From contig NZ_VORW01000001.1 of assembly GCF_007997215.1 (NCBI RefSeq), positions 496,001-560,000 on the forward strand: 64,000 nucleotides of DNA, in the 5' to 3' direction. A program made the position numbers and the translations under genes. Under the pieces are notes generated by a model. It saw nothing but the letters and a program-made list of their open reading frames with translations. It was not told the DNA's origin and made no database searches. Source of the stretch: Algoriphagus aquimarinus. GTDB lineage: Bacteria > Bacteroidota > Bacteroidia > Cytophagales > Cyclobacteriaceae. Positions 50,779-59,689 of this stretch are shown here, one piece after another (within the stretch, counting starts at the first letter, position 1; each line of letters opens with the position of its first letter).

Positions 50779-51903
50779 ATGTCGATTTCAATACTCAAAA
50801 ATCTTCGCCAATATTTACATCAAAATCCCGAGATCGCAGGTGAAGAATCTGCCACAGCAGAGAAAATTTTAGCCTTTTTCGCAAAACTCAAACCAGATCA
50901 AACCATCCATAATCTAGGAGGAAATGGGCTTGCATTCGTTTTCAAAGGAAAAAACCCAGGTCCAAGAAGTTTGTTTCGAGCAGAACTAGATGCACTTCCA
51001 ATTCAGGAAACAGGTGAGCCGAACTATAAAAGCCAAACAACTGGCAAAGCTCATCTTTGCGGTCATGATGGTCATATGACAATTATCTGTGGGCTGGGAG
51101 AGAAACTCGCTAAGCAAAGACCTGAGAAAGGCGAAGTGGTTTTACTTTTTCAGCCAGCAGAGGAAACGGGCGAAGGCGCCAGAAGAATCTTGGATGATGC
51201 GCAATTCCAACAGATCAAACCTGATTATGCTTTTGCATTGCACAACCTTCCTGGCTTTCCACTCCATCAAGTGGTAGTCAGAAAAGGAACATTTGCAGCT
51301 GGAAGCACTGGAATGACTATTACACTAACAGGCAAAACTTCTCACGCAGCACATCCCGACGCAGGAATCAATCCAGCTCAGGCCATTGCTCAAATGCTTC
51401 AAACACTTCCAAAGCTGACCGAGAAGCTCAAAACCTTTGCGTTAGTCACGGTCATACATGCAGAGATCGGAAGCTTGGCTTTTGGTACCAGTGCCGGAAA
51501 AGGAAGTTTGAGCTTGACTATCCGAGCCTTTGATCAGAATGATCTGGAAGGCTTGATCAAGATGATTACTGAGGAAGCTAAAAGAATTTCAAGTGCCGAA
51601 AAACTTGGTTGCGAATTCAGCTTTGTGGAGTCCTTCGCTGTTTCCAAAAACGATCCTAAAGCCGCTGAAATCGCTGAAGGAGTAATGAAAGGATTAAGCT
51701 TGGAGGTAATAGAAAAACCAGAGCCTTTCCGCTGGTCTGAAGATTTTGGCTTATTCAGTCAGAGCTGTCAATCTTATTTATTTGGATTAGGGTCTGGTGA
51801 AGACTGCCCGCAACTCCATGAACCTACCTATGATTTTCCCGATGAGTTGATAGAAACGGGAGTCAACGTTTTTAAAGGTATAGCACGAAAAGTGAATGGG
51901 TGA
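50779..51903 (+). CDS. M20-family amidohydrolase
   Basis: A 374-residue cytoplasmic metallohydrolase. Zinc-binding motifs HLCGHDGHM and LFQPAEETGEGAR are followed by the dimerisation-domain segment TGKTSHAAHPDAGINPAQA, and a C-terminal EDFGLFSQ loop completes the fold. It is like amidohydrolases that cleave N-acyl amino acids or peptide-like amides (for example hippurate or N-acetyl-diaminopimelate). Substrate not predictable. Confidence 0.9.
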   Translation: MSISILKNLRQYLHQNPEIAGEESATAEKILAFFAKLKPDQTIHNLGGNGLAFVFKGKNPGPRSLFRAELDALPIQETGEPNYKSQTTGKAHLCGHDGHMTIICGLGEKLAKQRPEKGEVVLLFQPAEETGEGARRILDDAQFQQIKPDYAFALHNLPGFPLHQVVVRKGTFAAGSTGMTITLTGKTSHAAHPDAGINPAQAIAQMLQTLPKLTEKLKTFALVTVIHAEIGSLAFGTSAGKGSLSLTIRAFDQNDLEGLIKMITEEAKRISSAEKLGCEFSFVESFAVSKNDPKAAEIAEGVMKGLSLEVIEKPEPFRWSEDFGLFSQSCQSYLFGLGSGEDCPQLHEPTYDFPDELIETGVNVFKGIARKVNG

Positions 51904-51950
51904 AAAAACTTCCAGGTTTTCAAAACAAGGAAAGTCTTCTATGAAGAAAT

Positions 51951-52436
51951 TCACGCTACCTCTTTGGTAAAAAATCTGCATCCCAATTCAGACCAACTCT
52001 CCCCCTTTTTCACCGGAACCAATTCAGCTTCCAGAATATCCTCCCCTCTATAGCCTAAGCCTTGGAGTTCATCATCTCCGAGATATTCCCTCAGCTCTTG
52101 GGAGATATCTATGACCAATTTGTTTTTGATTAGGTAAGCTCCCGTCATAACTAGATAACGGGGATCATTATTTTCTGGGTCCGCAAACTTCAGTTGTGCG
52201 ACCAGTTCAAACATAGATATCGGCGAATAGGAGGAATCTTGATCGCTTTCTTCTTCCCCATCCTCTAAATCCAGTGGAGTTTGTGGTAGACGATATACTT
52301 GCACCAAATACTGAAGAGCTTCTATGGCTTGTTCTTCAATGGACAAGTCAGATTCGAATAATTCGGTTGTTTTCTTATTCAGTTCTAGCTCAGAGTCCAC
52401 CCATTCCTCCAGGCTAGGTATGCTATTTTGATTCAT
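51951..52436 (-). CDS. Hypothetical acidic protein next to the toxin island
   Basis: A 161-residue acidic protein without signal peptide or recognised domain. The middle (LEDGEEESDQDSSYSP) is disordered-looking, and the ends are likely helical. It lies 80 bases after the second immunity-like gene on the same strand, behind a weak hairpin. It may be an extra immunity-type or regulatory gene of the island, but nothing in the sequence shows this. Confidence 0.5.
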   Translation of the reverse strand: MNQNSIPSLEEWVDSELELNKKTTELFESDLSIEEQAIEALQYLVQVYRLPQTPLDLEDGEEESDQDSSYSPISMFELVAQLKFADPENNDPRYLVMTGAYLIKNKLVIDISQELREYLGDDELQGLGYRGEDILEAELVPVKKGESWSELGCRFFTKEVA

Positions 52437-52460
52437 TGTATTTAAATTAAATTTGAATAA

Positions 52461-52493
52461 ATATCCAGCCCAAGCTAGTAGCGGGCTGGATAT
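52461..52493 (-). terminator. Weak terminator or stem-loop after the second immunity gene
   Basis: A perfect 11-bp stem (52461-52471 with 52483-52493), loop of 11, located 23 bases past the stop of the gene at 52517. Only a mixed A/T stretch follows in the minus direction, so termination may be partial. Confidence 0.55.
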
Positions 52494-52516
52494 AGTTTTT
52501 TTAAAAAAAGAATGTC

Positions 52517-53221
52517 TTAATCTTCAAAGGGACCTGGCCATTTTTTATAAGGAATCTCAAAAGGTTTAAATACTATTCCTCGATCCATTCCTAAGGATTT
52601 AATCTCTGCCATGACCACCTCATTCATCACAACGCTGTATGTATTCATACTTCTGAAGTTTAGAATAGGAAAAGGACAGGCTTCTTTAATTTCAATAGTT
52701 ACGAAGGATAATTTACTAAGGTGATTTGGACGGTTATATTTGAAATCACACAATTCACCATAATTTTTGAATTTCATCAACTCCACATTATCCTGATACC
52801 TTTTGGTATTAGGAGCTTCACCCTCAATAATTTTAACATCGTTAAATTCAAAAACGGTTTTTTCAAAATCAATCCATTCGTCATCAAAGACCACTGTATC
52901 AGTGATCCAGTAATCATTAATCTCTTTTTTCCCATGCTTCAGTGGGCAGGGGTAAAACCTGATATTTCCCTCTCGGAAGCTTTCCAATAGCATCCTAGCT
53001 CTATCCGAAACTATATGTCGCATCGCCAAATCTGAAGAGGGATAATAGAAATCAGCAAGTTTAAGGTTGCCTTTTACTAATTGGGTAGGAATCTTAAGAT
53101 CACTTAAATCCTTAACTTCAGGTACCTGATGCCCCAAACGGTTCTCATCCAAATAAACCGGATCATCTTTCACTGAAGATTTAGCCGTATTATAAATTGG
53201 TAGTAAATCAAAGTATTTCAT
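52517..53221 (-). CDS. Putative immunity protein 2 (paralogue of the gene at 53569)
   Basis: A 234-residue cytoplasmic protein starting MKYFDLLPIYN. It shares several segments with the gene at 53569: IPTQLVKGNLKLADFYYPSSDL versus IPTQIFKANKRLADFLSPSADL, GNIRFYPCPL versus GNIRYYPCPI, and DYWITDTVVFDDEWIDF versus DYWITDKVTFDDEWVDF. It ends in a FKPFEIPYKKWPGP motif. Its start overlaps the stop of the headless toxin tip (53218-53520) by 4 bases, as in the intact pair. It resembles Imm11/DUF1629-like immunity proteins, but that assignment is weak. Confidence 0.6.
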   Translation of the reverse strand: MKYFDLLPIYNTAKSSVKDDPVYLDENRLGHQVPEVKDLSDLKIPTQLVKGNLKLADFYYPSSDLAMRHIVSDRARMLLESFREGNIRFYPCPLKHGKKEINDYWITDTVVFDDEWIDFEKTVFEFNDVKIIEGEAPNTKRYQDNVELMKFKNYGELCDFKYNRPNHLSKLSFVTIEIKEACPFPILNFRSMNTYSVVMNEVVMAEIKSLGMDRGIVFKPFEIPYKKWPGPFED

Positions 53222-53520
53222 TGGAAAATAAGTCTGTCAATTTTAATTGATGGATTGCTTTGAATGAGTTGGAATAAAGCTTCCATTTCCCCTTCGAGGA
53301 ATGCTTTTGCCTGCTCAGGAGTGGCAGATGGATAATCGTTAATAAATTCCTCCAAAATATCAAAAATTTTATCATTATAATTAGGATGAGTTGTATTCTG
53401 CCATGCGTCCACAGCAATCCCATTACTAAATTCATTGATATGGAATGGGAATTCTGCTTTGGCTGCTTTTTGTATCACTGGGTGGTTGATATGTTCTATA
53501 GGTAAGATATGTTGGAATGA
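53218..53520 (-). pseudogene. Headless copy of the AHH toxin tip
   Basis: A minus-strand frame whose protein (HILPIEHINHPVIQKAAKAE onward, ending NPSIKIDRLIF) matches the last 98 or so residues of the toxin at 54285-56123 at roughly 60% identity by eye. It has no N-terminal part: the frame begins after a TAA at 53521-53523 and has no ATG (a GTG at 53478 is possible). The first His of the AHH motif is replaced by Gln (FQH in place of AHH). It overlaps the start of the downstream immunity gene by 4 bases. This looks like a displaced toxin cassette ('orphan tip'). Confidence 0.68.
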
Positions 53521-53568
53521 TTAGTTGGAAATATCCTGCCCAGAGAAGCCTCAGGACAGGATGATTGA

Positions 53569-54288
53569 TCAAGAATAAAATTGCTTTCTCAACCCATTTG
53601 GGCCAAACCATTCTTCGTCTGGGATTTCTAAGGGTTTGAATTCGATTCCCTTGTTCATTTTCTGTATTTGCATTTCATTCTTTAATTCTTCTGAAACAAT
53701 TAAATATCTTGGGCCTGTTGTATGAATGGACAAAATATGGTGAGGACACCCTTTTTTGATAAAAATTTTAAAAGGGAATCTTTCATCCATATGCCACATT
53801 TTTTCGTTACGGAACTTGTTAAAATCATCCAGATCTTTGAATTGGATAATCTGTTCTGTGACTTCATATTTCAGCCGGATCTCACTTTCATTGCTAATTA
53901 GTTTTCTCTTTCTGAAAAAGAATTCAGACTTGGGAAAGTCCACCCATTCGTCATCAAAGGTCACTTTATCCGTGATCCAATAGTCGGAAACCATTTCCTT
54001 TCCACGCATTATAGGACAGGGATAATACCGGATATTACCTTTGCGATATCTTTCTATGAGAGCCTTTGCTCTAGTAGAAAGAATTATCCTACTAGAAAGA
54101 TCCGCAGAGGGACTTAAAAAATCAGCCAATCGCTTATTGGCCTTGAAAATTTGAGTGGGAATCAATGAACTAAATAAATCTTTAACAATTTTTATCTGGG
54201 ATTCCATTGCAGTTTCCCCATCTTTTATTTCAAAACCGGGGTCTCTTTTAGCAATAAAATAAGGGATATGTACTTCATAGTATTTCAT
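53569..54288 (-). CDS. Putative immunity protein 1 of the AHH toxin
   Basis: A 239-residue cytoplasmic protein (MKYYEVHIPYFI) with no signal peptide. It overlaps the stop of the toxin gene by 4 bases (ATGA), the usual arrangement of a toxin with its cognate immunity gene. It shares strong segments with the second immunity-like gene at 52517 and the closing motif KPLEIPDEEWFGP. A role of binding and blocking the nuclease tip follows from context only. Confidence 0.62.
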   Translation of the reverse strand: MKYYEVHIPYFIAKRDPGFEIKDGETAMESQIKIVKDLFSSLIPTQIFKANKRLADFLSPSADLSSRIILSTRAKALIERYRKGNIRYYPCPIMRGKEMVSDYWITDKVTFDDEWVDFPKSEFFFRKRKLISNESEIRLKYEVTEQIIQFKDLDDFNKFRNEKMWHMDERFPFKIFIKKGCPHHILSIHTTGPRYLIVSEELKNEMQIQKMNKGIEFKPLEIPDEEWFGPNGLRKQFYS

Positions 54289-56123
54289 CGGAATATCAAA
54301 TCATTAATTTTTACGGTTGGATTATTTTCAATTAGTTGTGATAGCTCCTGCATTTTTCCTTGCAGAAAGACCATGGCTTGTTCAGGTGTGGCATTTGGAA
54401 TTTCATTTTTGTAATTTTCTAAAATTGCAAAAACCCTCTGGTTATATTGTGGATGGGTAGTGTTTTGCCAAGCACCAACTGCAATACCATTGTCTATTTC
54501 ATTAATGTGGAAAGGATTGTTTTTTGCCTTAGCTGCTTTTTGTACTACTGGGTGATTTACATGTTCCAAAGGTAAGATATGATGAGCATGTTTAGTAGGG
54601 TCAGTTAAACCCATAGATTTCCTAAGGCTTGTGCCACCAAATAGGATGATATTTCCATTCTTTGCCCAAACTTGGGTTATCCGTCTGGTAGTACCAGGTA
54701 TTACACCTTTTAATCGTAGGGCACCTTTTACAGTTGTAGAAAATAATCCGATTACAGGAGTTGCAGCTAATAAACTTAAGTTTCCATTTAGTCTATCTCC
54801 TTCCAAATAATATAATCCAGCATTCAGAAGGTCAGCGGGAGTTCCAAATCCTTCAATCAAACCAATCCCGTCCAGCGCAAGGTGAATAGCCTCTTTGGCA
54901 GTTTCATAATACAGTTTCGCTGGCGTCCAACTCGGATTTGCTTGCTTTAGCATAGCATACTTAAGATCAAAGTAGGATTGGAACAGTCTTATAATAATAT
55001 CATTTGAAAAGTCTGCGTCTGATTCAATCATTAGTCCCTCAATAGCTATTCCAAAGCTGGAATTAAAATTGCCGTTATATGCTCCATTCATTCCAGCAGA
55101 AATAGTAAACAAGGCTGCACTTACATTAATTTCTGTATCCGTTAGTATTGCTGCGCGAAAATCATTGGCAAACGTAGAATTATTGCTTAAATATTGAAGA
55201 TGGAAATCAGTTAAAATCCCTCCCAAATCACGATCGATTGCAGTGGAAATCTTAGTCGGTGTAAATGCTGGAGTTCCAAAATCATCGATATCGCAATTGA
55301 TGCATTCCATCAATGAATATGAAGGGGCTTTCCTTTGATTGGCCTCTGTACATGAAAAGGTAATCACCCAAGAAAATGAATCAGGTGTTGTACATGCATT
55401 ACCTGGATGATCAATTGCTGGACAGTTTACAATTCTTACATATGAAACTGAGGCAGTGCAAGTTGTATAACTTCCTCCCCCTGCCCCACCAGGAACAGTC
55501 CAAGTTCCTCCCATACCGTCACTATCTCCACCACCGCCACCGCCTGAACTAGAGTTTAAAGTAAATTGATCACACACAACAGGATCTCCATTGGCATCAG
55601 ATATACCTTGACACCTTTCCAAAAACCCTGGATTAGAATCATTAAAAAAGCTGGAAAAAGGAAAACGTTTAATAGTTAATCCTGAGGTTAATAGATTCTC
55701 AGTCTCCAGAAAAGTTTGGTATTGGATACTATCAAATTCGTATTGAAGGACATATTGATCCAGTACATTGTCTGCACTGTCCGCTACCATTACTAAGTTA
55801 AAGGTGCTGTATCTATCCCCCATTTCAAGAAATGGAATAGTGTAGGTTCGCCTATTTAGGGTGTCTGTTGTTCGCAGAGAAGCATCCGAGTCAAATATAA
55901 AGTCGGACATTTCTCTCATCTGGATTGACTCAATTACATTGAAACCAATTCGTTTTTCCAGGATTTTTCCCAAGGAACTGAGGTCATTCTTGTTAACTGA
56001 CTCTACCTTGAATGGACTTTGGATTTGTTCAACGTTATCAGAATCAGGCATGACCTCCTCTAGTTGATTCATTTGGCAGCCCCAGAGTAGAACTAAAAAA
56101 GAAAATAGTATTAAGTTTTTCAT
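54285..56123 (-). CDS. Polymorphic toxin: lipoprotein with C-terminal AHH nuclease tip
   Basis: A 612-residue protein. A lipoprotein signal (MKNLILFSFLVLLWGC, Cys16) anchors it at the membrane. A serine/glycine-rich linker (194-217) separates the N-terminal half from a Cys-rich region (about 222-290). A pre-toxin-like segment follows (LDGIGLIEGFGTPADLLNAG). The tip (about 500-612) holds HAHHILPLEH at residues 512-521, the AHH motif of HNH/EndoVII-type nucleases. Tip toxins of this type degrade DNA or RNA of target cells after delivery (family knowledge). The ATG at 56123 is used; a TTG at 56171 upstream reads through the poly-C tract. Immunity gene overlaps by 4 bases. Confidence 0.75.
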   Translation of the reverse strand: MKNLILFSFLVLLWGCQMNQLEEVMPDSDNVEQIQSPFKVESVNKNDLSSLGKILEKRIGFNVIESIQMREMSDFIFDSDASLRTTDTLNRRTYTIPFLEMGDRYSTFNLVMVADSADNVLDQYVLQYEFDSIQYQTFLETENLLTSGLTIKRFPFSSFFNDSNPGFLERCQGISDANGDPVVCDQFTLNSSSGGGGGGDSDGMGGTWTVPGGAGGGSYTTCTASVSYVRIVNCPAIDHPGNACTTPDSFSWVITFSCTEANQRKAPSYSLMECINCDIDDFGTPAFTPTKISTAIDRDLGGILTDFHLQYLSNNSTFANDFRAAILTDTEINVSAALFTISAGMNGAYNGNFNSSFGIAIEGLMIESDADFSNDIIIRLFQSYFDLKYAMLKQANPSWTPAKLYYETAKEAIHLALDGIGLIEGFGTPADLLNAGLYYLEGDRLNGNLSLLAATPVIGLFSTTVKGALRLKGVIPGTTRRITQVWAKNGNIILFGGTSLRKSMGLTDPTKHAHHILPLEHVNHPVVQKAAKAKNNPFHINEIDNGIAVGAWQNTTHPQYNQRVFAILENYKNEIPNATPEQAMVFLQGKMQELSQLIENNPTVKINDLIFR

Positions 56124-56153
56124 AGATTTTTTTGTTTCAAAACTATGAAGGGA

Positions 56154-56163
56154 GGGGGGGGGG
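56154..56163. repeat. Ten-G homopolymer tract before the toxin start
   Basis: Bases 56154-56163 are ten consecutive G on the plus strand (C on the coding strand), 31 to 40 bases upstream of the toxin ATG at 56123. Such tracts slip during replication. Confidence 0.9.
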
Positions 56164-56169
56164 ATTGTC

Positions 56170-56189
56170 AATACCCTGTATAGGGTATT
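56170..56189. promoter_or_regulatory. Palindrome upstream of the toxin gene
   Basis: A 7-base arm pair (56170-56176 and 56183-56189, AATACCC / GGGTATT) around TGTATA. Located 47 to 66 bases before the toxin ATG and next to the poly-G tract, it could be an operator or part of the promoter. Confidence 0.4.
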
Positions 56190-56335
56190 TTTAGTGTATT
56201 ATTGAAAAATAATGGGCTAAAACATCAAAAAAAATCAGCTTTTAGAGAAAAAGCCCAATGAAGGCGCTTCCATTTCCTCTGCGAAAACTTGGTTAGTGAG
56301 CTAGTCGAACTACTCCACTGCGGCTCAAAGATTTC

Positions 56336-56366
56336 AAAAAGAAAAAGCCGACTCTCGTCGGCTTTT
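56336..56366 (-). terminator. Terminator of the NIPSNAP gene
   Basis: A 10-bp stem (56343-56352 with 56357-56366) with a TCTC loop; the A-rich stretch on the left gives T residues in the minus direction. It lies 8 bases past the NIPSNAP stop. Confidence 0.88.
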
Positions 56367-56373
56367 AAATTTT

Positions 56374-57153
56374 TTAAAGATCTGAATACTCAGCTGGATA
56401 AAGCAACCTTGTATCATTTCTAGACACTGTGTTTTTATATTCCGGTAGGTCTTTCATAGCTGCCCAGGCAGGATCTGCTCCGAATTGCTTCCAATGTTCG
56501 TTTCTAACCTCCATGTTTTCGTGGGTAGTCATATACATTAGATTCGGCATATTTGCTCCAGCAATAGTTTCCGCGTAGAAAATTGGACTGCAATTTAATC
56601 TGCTGAAAATGTCCATTTCTCCAGAATTAAACATCTTCACTTTCTGCTTGTAAAGTCTCTCTGTTGGTCCTTCGTAGCTTCTCAGTTCATAAACTCTATC
56701 CTTTTTAGGAGTAGTGAGTGCTGACTCTGCATACTTCGGATGCTCAGACATTCCTTTTAAAATAGCAGTTTCAATTCTCTTGTAAGGAGGATTATCAAAA
56801 GCAGCATTGATATAAGCACTTCCTGCTGCCTGATAGACTTGATCTTTTGCCAGTTTTCCTTCCAACGCCAGGTACTCATCCATAGATTTGAATGGAATAA
56901 ATAGATAAACTTTCGTGCCGGCATCTGGCTGTGAATCTATTGGCTTGAAAACACCAACTTTGGCAATTCCTTGCTTGTGCGCAGCAGGAATAAATGCTTT
57001 TGAAAGATAGTCATCTAGCATTGCTTCTTGCTCAGCATTTTCAATGTGGTACGTTCTCAATTCGTAGAAATCTCTTTTCTGTGCCATCAAGCTTGAGCTC
57101 ATCATCAGGCAAATCGCAAAAAGAGAAAATGATAATTTTTTTAATAGTCTCAT
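56374..57153 (-). CDS. NIPSNAP family protein, secreted
   Basis: A 259-residue protein with a signal peptide (MRLLKKLSFSLFAICLMMSSSLMA, cleaved before QKRDFYE). Two NIPSNAP ferredoxin-like domains follow, one beginning FYELRTYHIENAEQEAML and one RVYELRSYEGPTERLYKQKV. Such proteins are widespread in Bacteroidota but have no firm function. It has its own terminator, and an unusual inverted repeat (57212-57270) lies in its upstream region. Confidence 0.88.
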   Translation of the reverse strand: MRLLKKLSFSLFAICLMMSSSLMAQKRDFYELRTYHIENAEQEAMLDDYLSKAFIPAAHKQGIAKVGVFKPIDSQPDAGTKVYLFIPFKSMDEYLALEGKLAKDQVYQAAGSAYINAAFDNPPYKRIETAILKGMSEHPKYAESALTTPKKDRVYELRSYEGPTERLYKQKVKMFNSGEMDIFSRLNCSPIFYAETIAGANMPNLMYMTTHENMEVRNEHWKQFGADPAWAAMKDLPEYKNTVSRNDTRLLYPAEYSDL

Positions 57154-57211
57154 TTTATAGGTTTTAGGTTATGAATTGGTAATTAATTTGCAATCTAAGC
57201 TAAACTTTATA

Positions 57212-57270
57212 TTCACGTGTCCTGCTCAATAAATCCTAAGAGAATTTTAAGATTGATCAGAACACGTGAA
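57212..57270. repeat. Long imperfect inverted repeat upstream of the NIPSNAP gene
   Basis: Arms 57212-57230 and 57252-57270 pair at 17 of 19 positions around a 21-base loop. It is between the terminator of the M1 peptidase gene and the NIPSNAP start, about 59 to 117 bases before that ATG, and has no T-run. It may be a regulatory leader structure, protein-binding site or part of a small mobile repeat. Confidence 0.55.
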
Positions 57271-57274
57271 CTTT

Positions 57275-57310
57275 AATAGAGAAAACCGCCTCCAGTCGGT
57301 TTTCTCTATT
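57275..57310 (-). terminator. Terminator of the M1 peptidase gene
   Basis: A perfect 14-bp stem (57275-57288 with 57297-57310) with an 8-base loop. The right arm includes the stop of the peptidase gene. Confidence 0.85.
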
Positions 57311-59639
57311 ATTGATTGCTTTTAGCTTTCTTCATTGGGTTGCTACCAGTAGAAGCTCCTCTTGCAGCTCCGTTTCCTTTGAAAAGCTCAAATCTAGAAG
57401 GCTGATACTGTCTTGGCCAGTAATTACTGGACTCATCGATATCAGCAGTTTCTCTTTTAGGATCAAGGATGATTTGAGTGACTTCTTTCTTCTTCACAAA
57501 TACCTTAGTAACCTGCGTCTCATTTTTTCTCCAGATTTCCACAGGGATTCTATCTATCTCAGAAGTACCATCTGCATATTGGAATTCCACGATGATCGGC
57601 ATTACCAATCCACCTACGTTTTTGAAGGTGATTTCATAGAAGTTCAAATCGCTTTCCATTAGCTCTTTTTCCTTTGGAGAAAGACTTGCCATAAACTTAT
57701 TATAGCTCGCCTCATCCTCTGGAGTGACGGTAAAAGGATTATAAGTAGTATAGAAATCTCTTGTTGAAGGATTTGCTTCAATTACTGTTTCCTTCACATC
57801 TGTTCTATTGAACTCTTTAGAAACATAGTCCTCCTCGCGATCTGCTTCAACCTTCATCGCAGCCTTTCTTTCAGCCGGAGTTTGATTATTCATTTTATAC
57901 AACGCTACATTTTCAATAGCGATATCCACAGGCTCGGTGCCATAGAACCACCCTCTCCAAAACCAATCCAGATCCACAGCTGATGCATCTTCCATGGTGC
58001 GGAACAGATCATCAGGAGTAGGATGCTTAAACATCCAGCGATGTGCATATTCTTTGAATGCATAATCAAACAACTCTCTTCCCATAACCGTCTCACGAAG
58101 AATATTCAAGGCAGTCGCTGGCTTTGCATAAGCATTTGATCCAAAGTTGATAATGTTCTCAGAGTTGGTCATAATCGGCTCCAGTGTATTTACACTGCCT
58201 CTCATGTAAGGGACAATCTTATGGGCTGGCCCACGACGGGATGGGAAATTACGATCCCACTCCTGCTCTGCCATGAACTGCATAAAGGTATTCAAGCCTT
58301 CATCCATCCAAGTCCACTGTCGCTCGTCAGAGTTGACGATCATAGGGAAGAAGTTGTGACCAACTTCGTGAATGATTACACCGATCATTCCATTTTTCAC
58401 AGCTTCCGAATAAGTCCCATCTGTATCAGGACGACCATAATTGAAGCAGATCATAGGATATTCCATTCCATTTGCAGCCTCCACAGAGATCGCTGTTGGG
58501 TATGGATAATCAAAGGTATGTGCAGAGTAAGATTTGATAGTATGGGCTACAACCCGAGTAGAATACTGACCCCAAAGTGGATTAGCCTCCTTCGCGTAAT
58601 AAGACATCGCCATCACCTCTTTACCGCCTTGCTTTACAGCCATGGCATCCCAGATGAACTTGCGGGAAGAAGTCCATGCAAAATCACGAACATTCTCAGC
58701 CTTAAATTTCCATGTCTTTTTCGTAGTCGCTTTACCTTTTTCAAGCTCTGTAGCTTCATCCTGCGCACGGATGACCACTGGTGCATCGTAAGTTTTCTTA
58801 GCAGTATTCCATCTGTTCAGTTCGGTAGCAGAAAGAACCTGACTTGCATTTTGAAGTTCGCCGGTTGCTCCGACCATATGGTCAGAAGGTACGGTGATAT
58901 TCACTTCATAATTTCCAAAAACCAAGGCAAATTCACCTGAACCCATGAATTGCTTGTTTTGCCATCCTTCAAAATCTGAATAAACAGCCATTCTAGGGAA
59001 CCACTCAGCCATGGTGTATAAGTAATTGTCATCTCCTTCGAAATACTCATATCCTGGACGACCACTGATGTAACCTACTCTATTCGTAATGTTGAAAGTC
59101 CACTCTACTCCGAAAGTGAAGCTTGCCCCAGCTTTCAAAGGTGTAGGAAGATCAATACGCATCATGGTTTTATTCACAGTTACTGGAAGCGGATTGCCTT
59201 TGGCATCTTTTACTTCCAATACTTTATAACCAAAATCATCATTTGCCCAGATGAGTCCTTCTAGTGTACGAAGAGTCATTCTGGAATCGATGGAACTTTC
59301 GGCCGCTTTTGGAGTATCAGAATCTGCTCCTCGCTGATTTTCTTCCAGTTGCACCCATAGGTAAGTAAGCTGATCTGGAGAATTGTTGATATAGGTAACT
59401 TTCTCTGAACCTTTAATAGATTGATTGGCATCATCAAGCTCTACGTTGATCACATAGTTCGCCTGCTGCTGCCAATACATATGACCCGGAGCTCCAGAAG
59501 CAGTTCGGTAAACATTCGGTGTGCGAAGCATCGTACCGAGCTGCTCGAAACGCTCTGCATGATTCTGCTCAGATTGCTGCGCAAAAGCAGGGAAAATCCC
59601 CGAAATCGCCAGCGCTGTAAGTGCAAGTAGTTTTTTCAT
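57309..59639 (-). CDS. M1-family metallopeptidase (secreted)
   Basis: A 776-residue protein with a signal peptide (MKKLLALTALAISGIFPAFAQ). The zinc motif HEVGHN places H424, E425 and H428, with the third ligand E447 in WMDEGLN, the HExxH-18-E spacing of gluzincins. The N-terminal half is a beta-rich aminopeptidase-type domain and the C-terminal 200 residues are polar. It probably cleaves peptides in the periplasm or outside the cell. The canonical GAMEN exopeptidase loop appears as NGMEY, so the specificity may differ. It follows the HupE-like gene by 50 bases. Confidence 0.9.
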   Translation of the reverse strand: MKKLLALTALAISGIFPAFAQQSEQNHAERFEQLGTMLRTPNVYRTASGAPGHMYWQQQANYVINVELDDANQSIKGSEKVTYINNSPDQLTYLWVQLEENQRGADSDTPKAAESSIDSRMTLRTLEGLIWANDDFGYKVLEVKDAKGNPLPVTVNKTMMRIDLPTPLKAGASFTFGVEWTFNITNRVGYISGRPGYEYFEGDDNYLYTMAEWFPRMAVYSDFEGWQNKQFMGSGEFALVFGNYEVNITVPSDHMVGATGELQNASQVLSATELNRWNTAKKTYDAPVVIRAQDEATELEKGKATTKKTWKFKAENVRDFAWTSSRKFIWDAMAVKQGGKEVMAMSYYAKEANPLWGQYSTRVVAHTIKSYSAHTFDYPYPTAISVEAANGMEYPMICFNYGRPDTDGTYSEAVKNGMIGVIIHEVGHNFFPMIVNSDERQWTWMDEGLNTFMQFMAEQEWDRNFPSRRGPAHKIVPYMRGSVNTLEPIMTNSENIINFGSNAYAKPATALNILRETVMGRELFDYAFKEYAHRWMFKHPTPDDLFRTMEDASAVDLDWFWRGWFYGTEPVDIAIENVALYKMNNQTPAERKAAMKVEADREEDYVSKEFNRTDVKETVIEANPSTRDFYTTYNPFTVTPEDEASYNKFMASLSPKEKELMESDLNFYEITFKNVGGLVMPIIVEFQYADGTSEIDRIPVEIWRKNETQVTKVFVKKKEVTQIILDPKRETADIDESSNYWPRQYQPSRFELFKGNGAARGASTGSNPMKKAKSNQ

Positions 59640-59689
59640 AGTTACTTAATTCTCAAATACACAAATTTTATATTTAGGCTTTATATTTT

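Noticed and set aside
53208-53435. Second minus-strand frame overlapping the headless toxin tip
   Set aside because: The alternative frame has no similarity to the toxin tip, which is preserved in the frame ending at 53218.
58221-58940. Plus-strand frame of 239 codons opposite the M1 peptidase gene
   Set aside because: Antisense to a well-conserved peptidase including its zinc motif region; the translation is rich in H, S, R and I with no domain.
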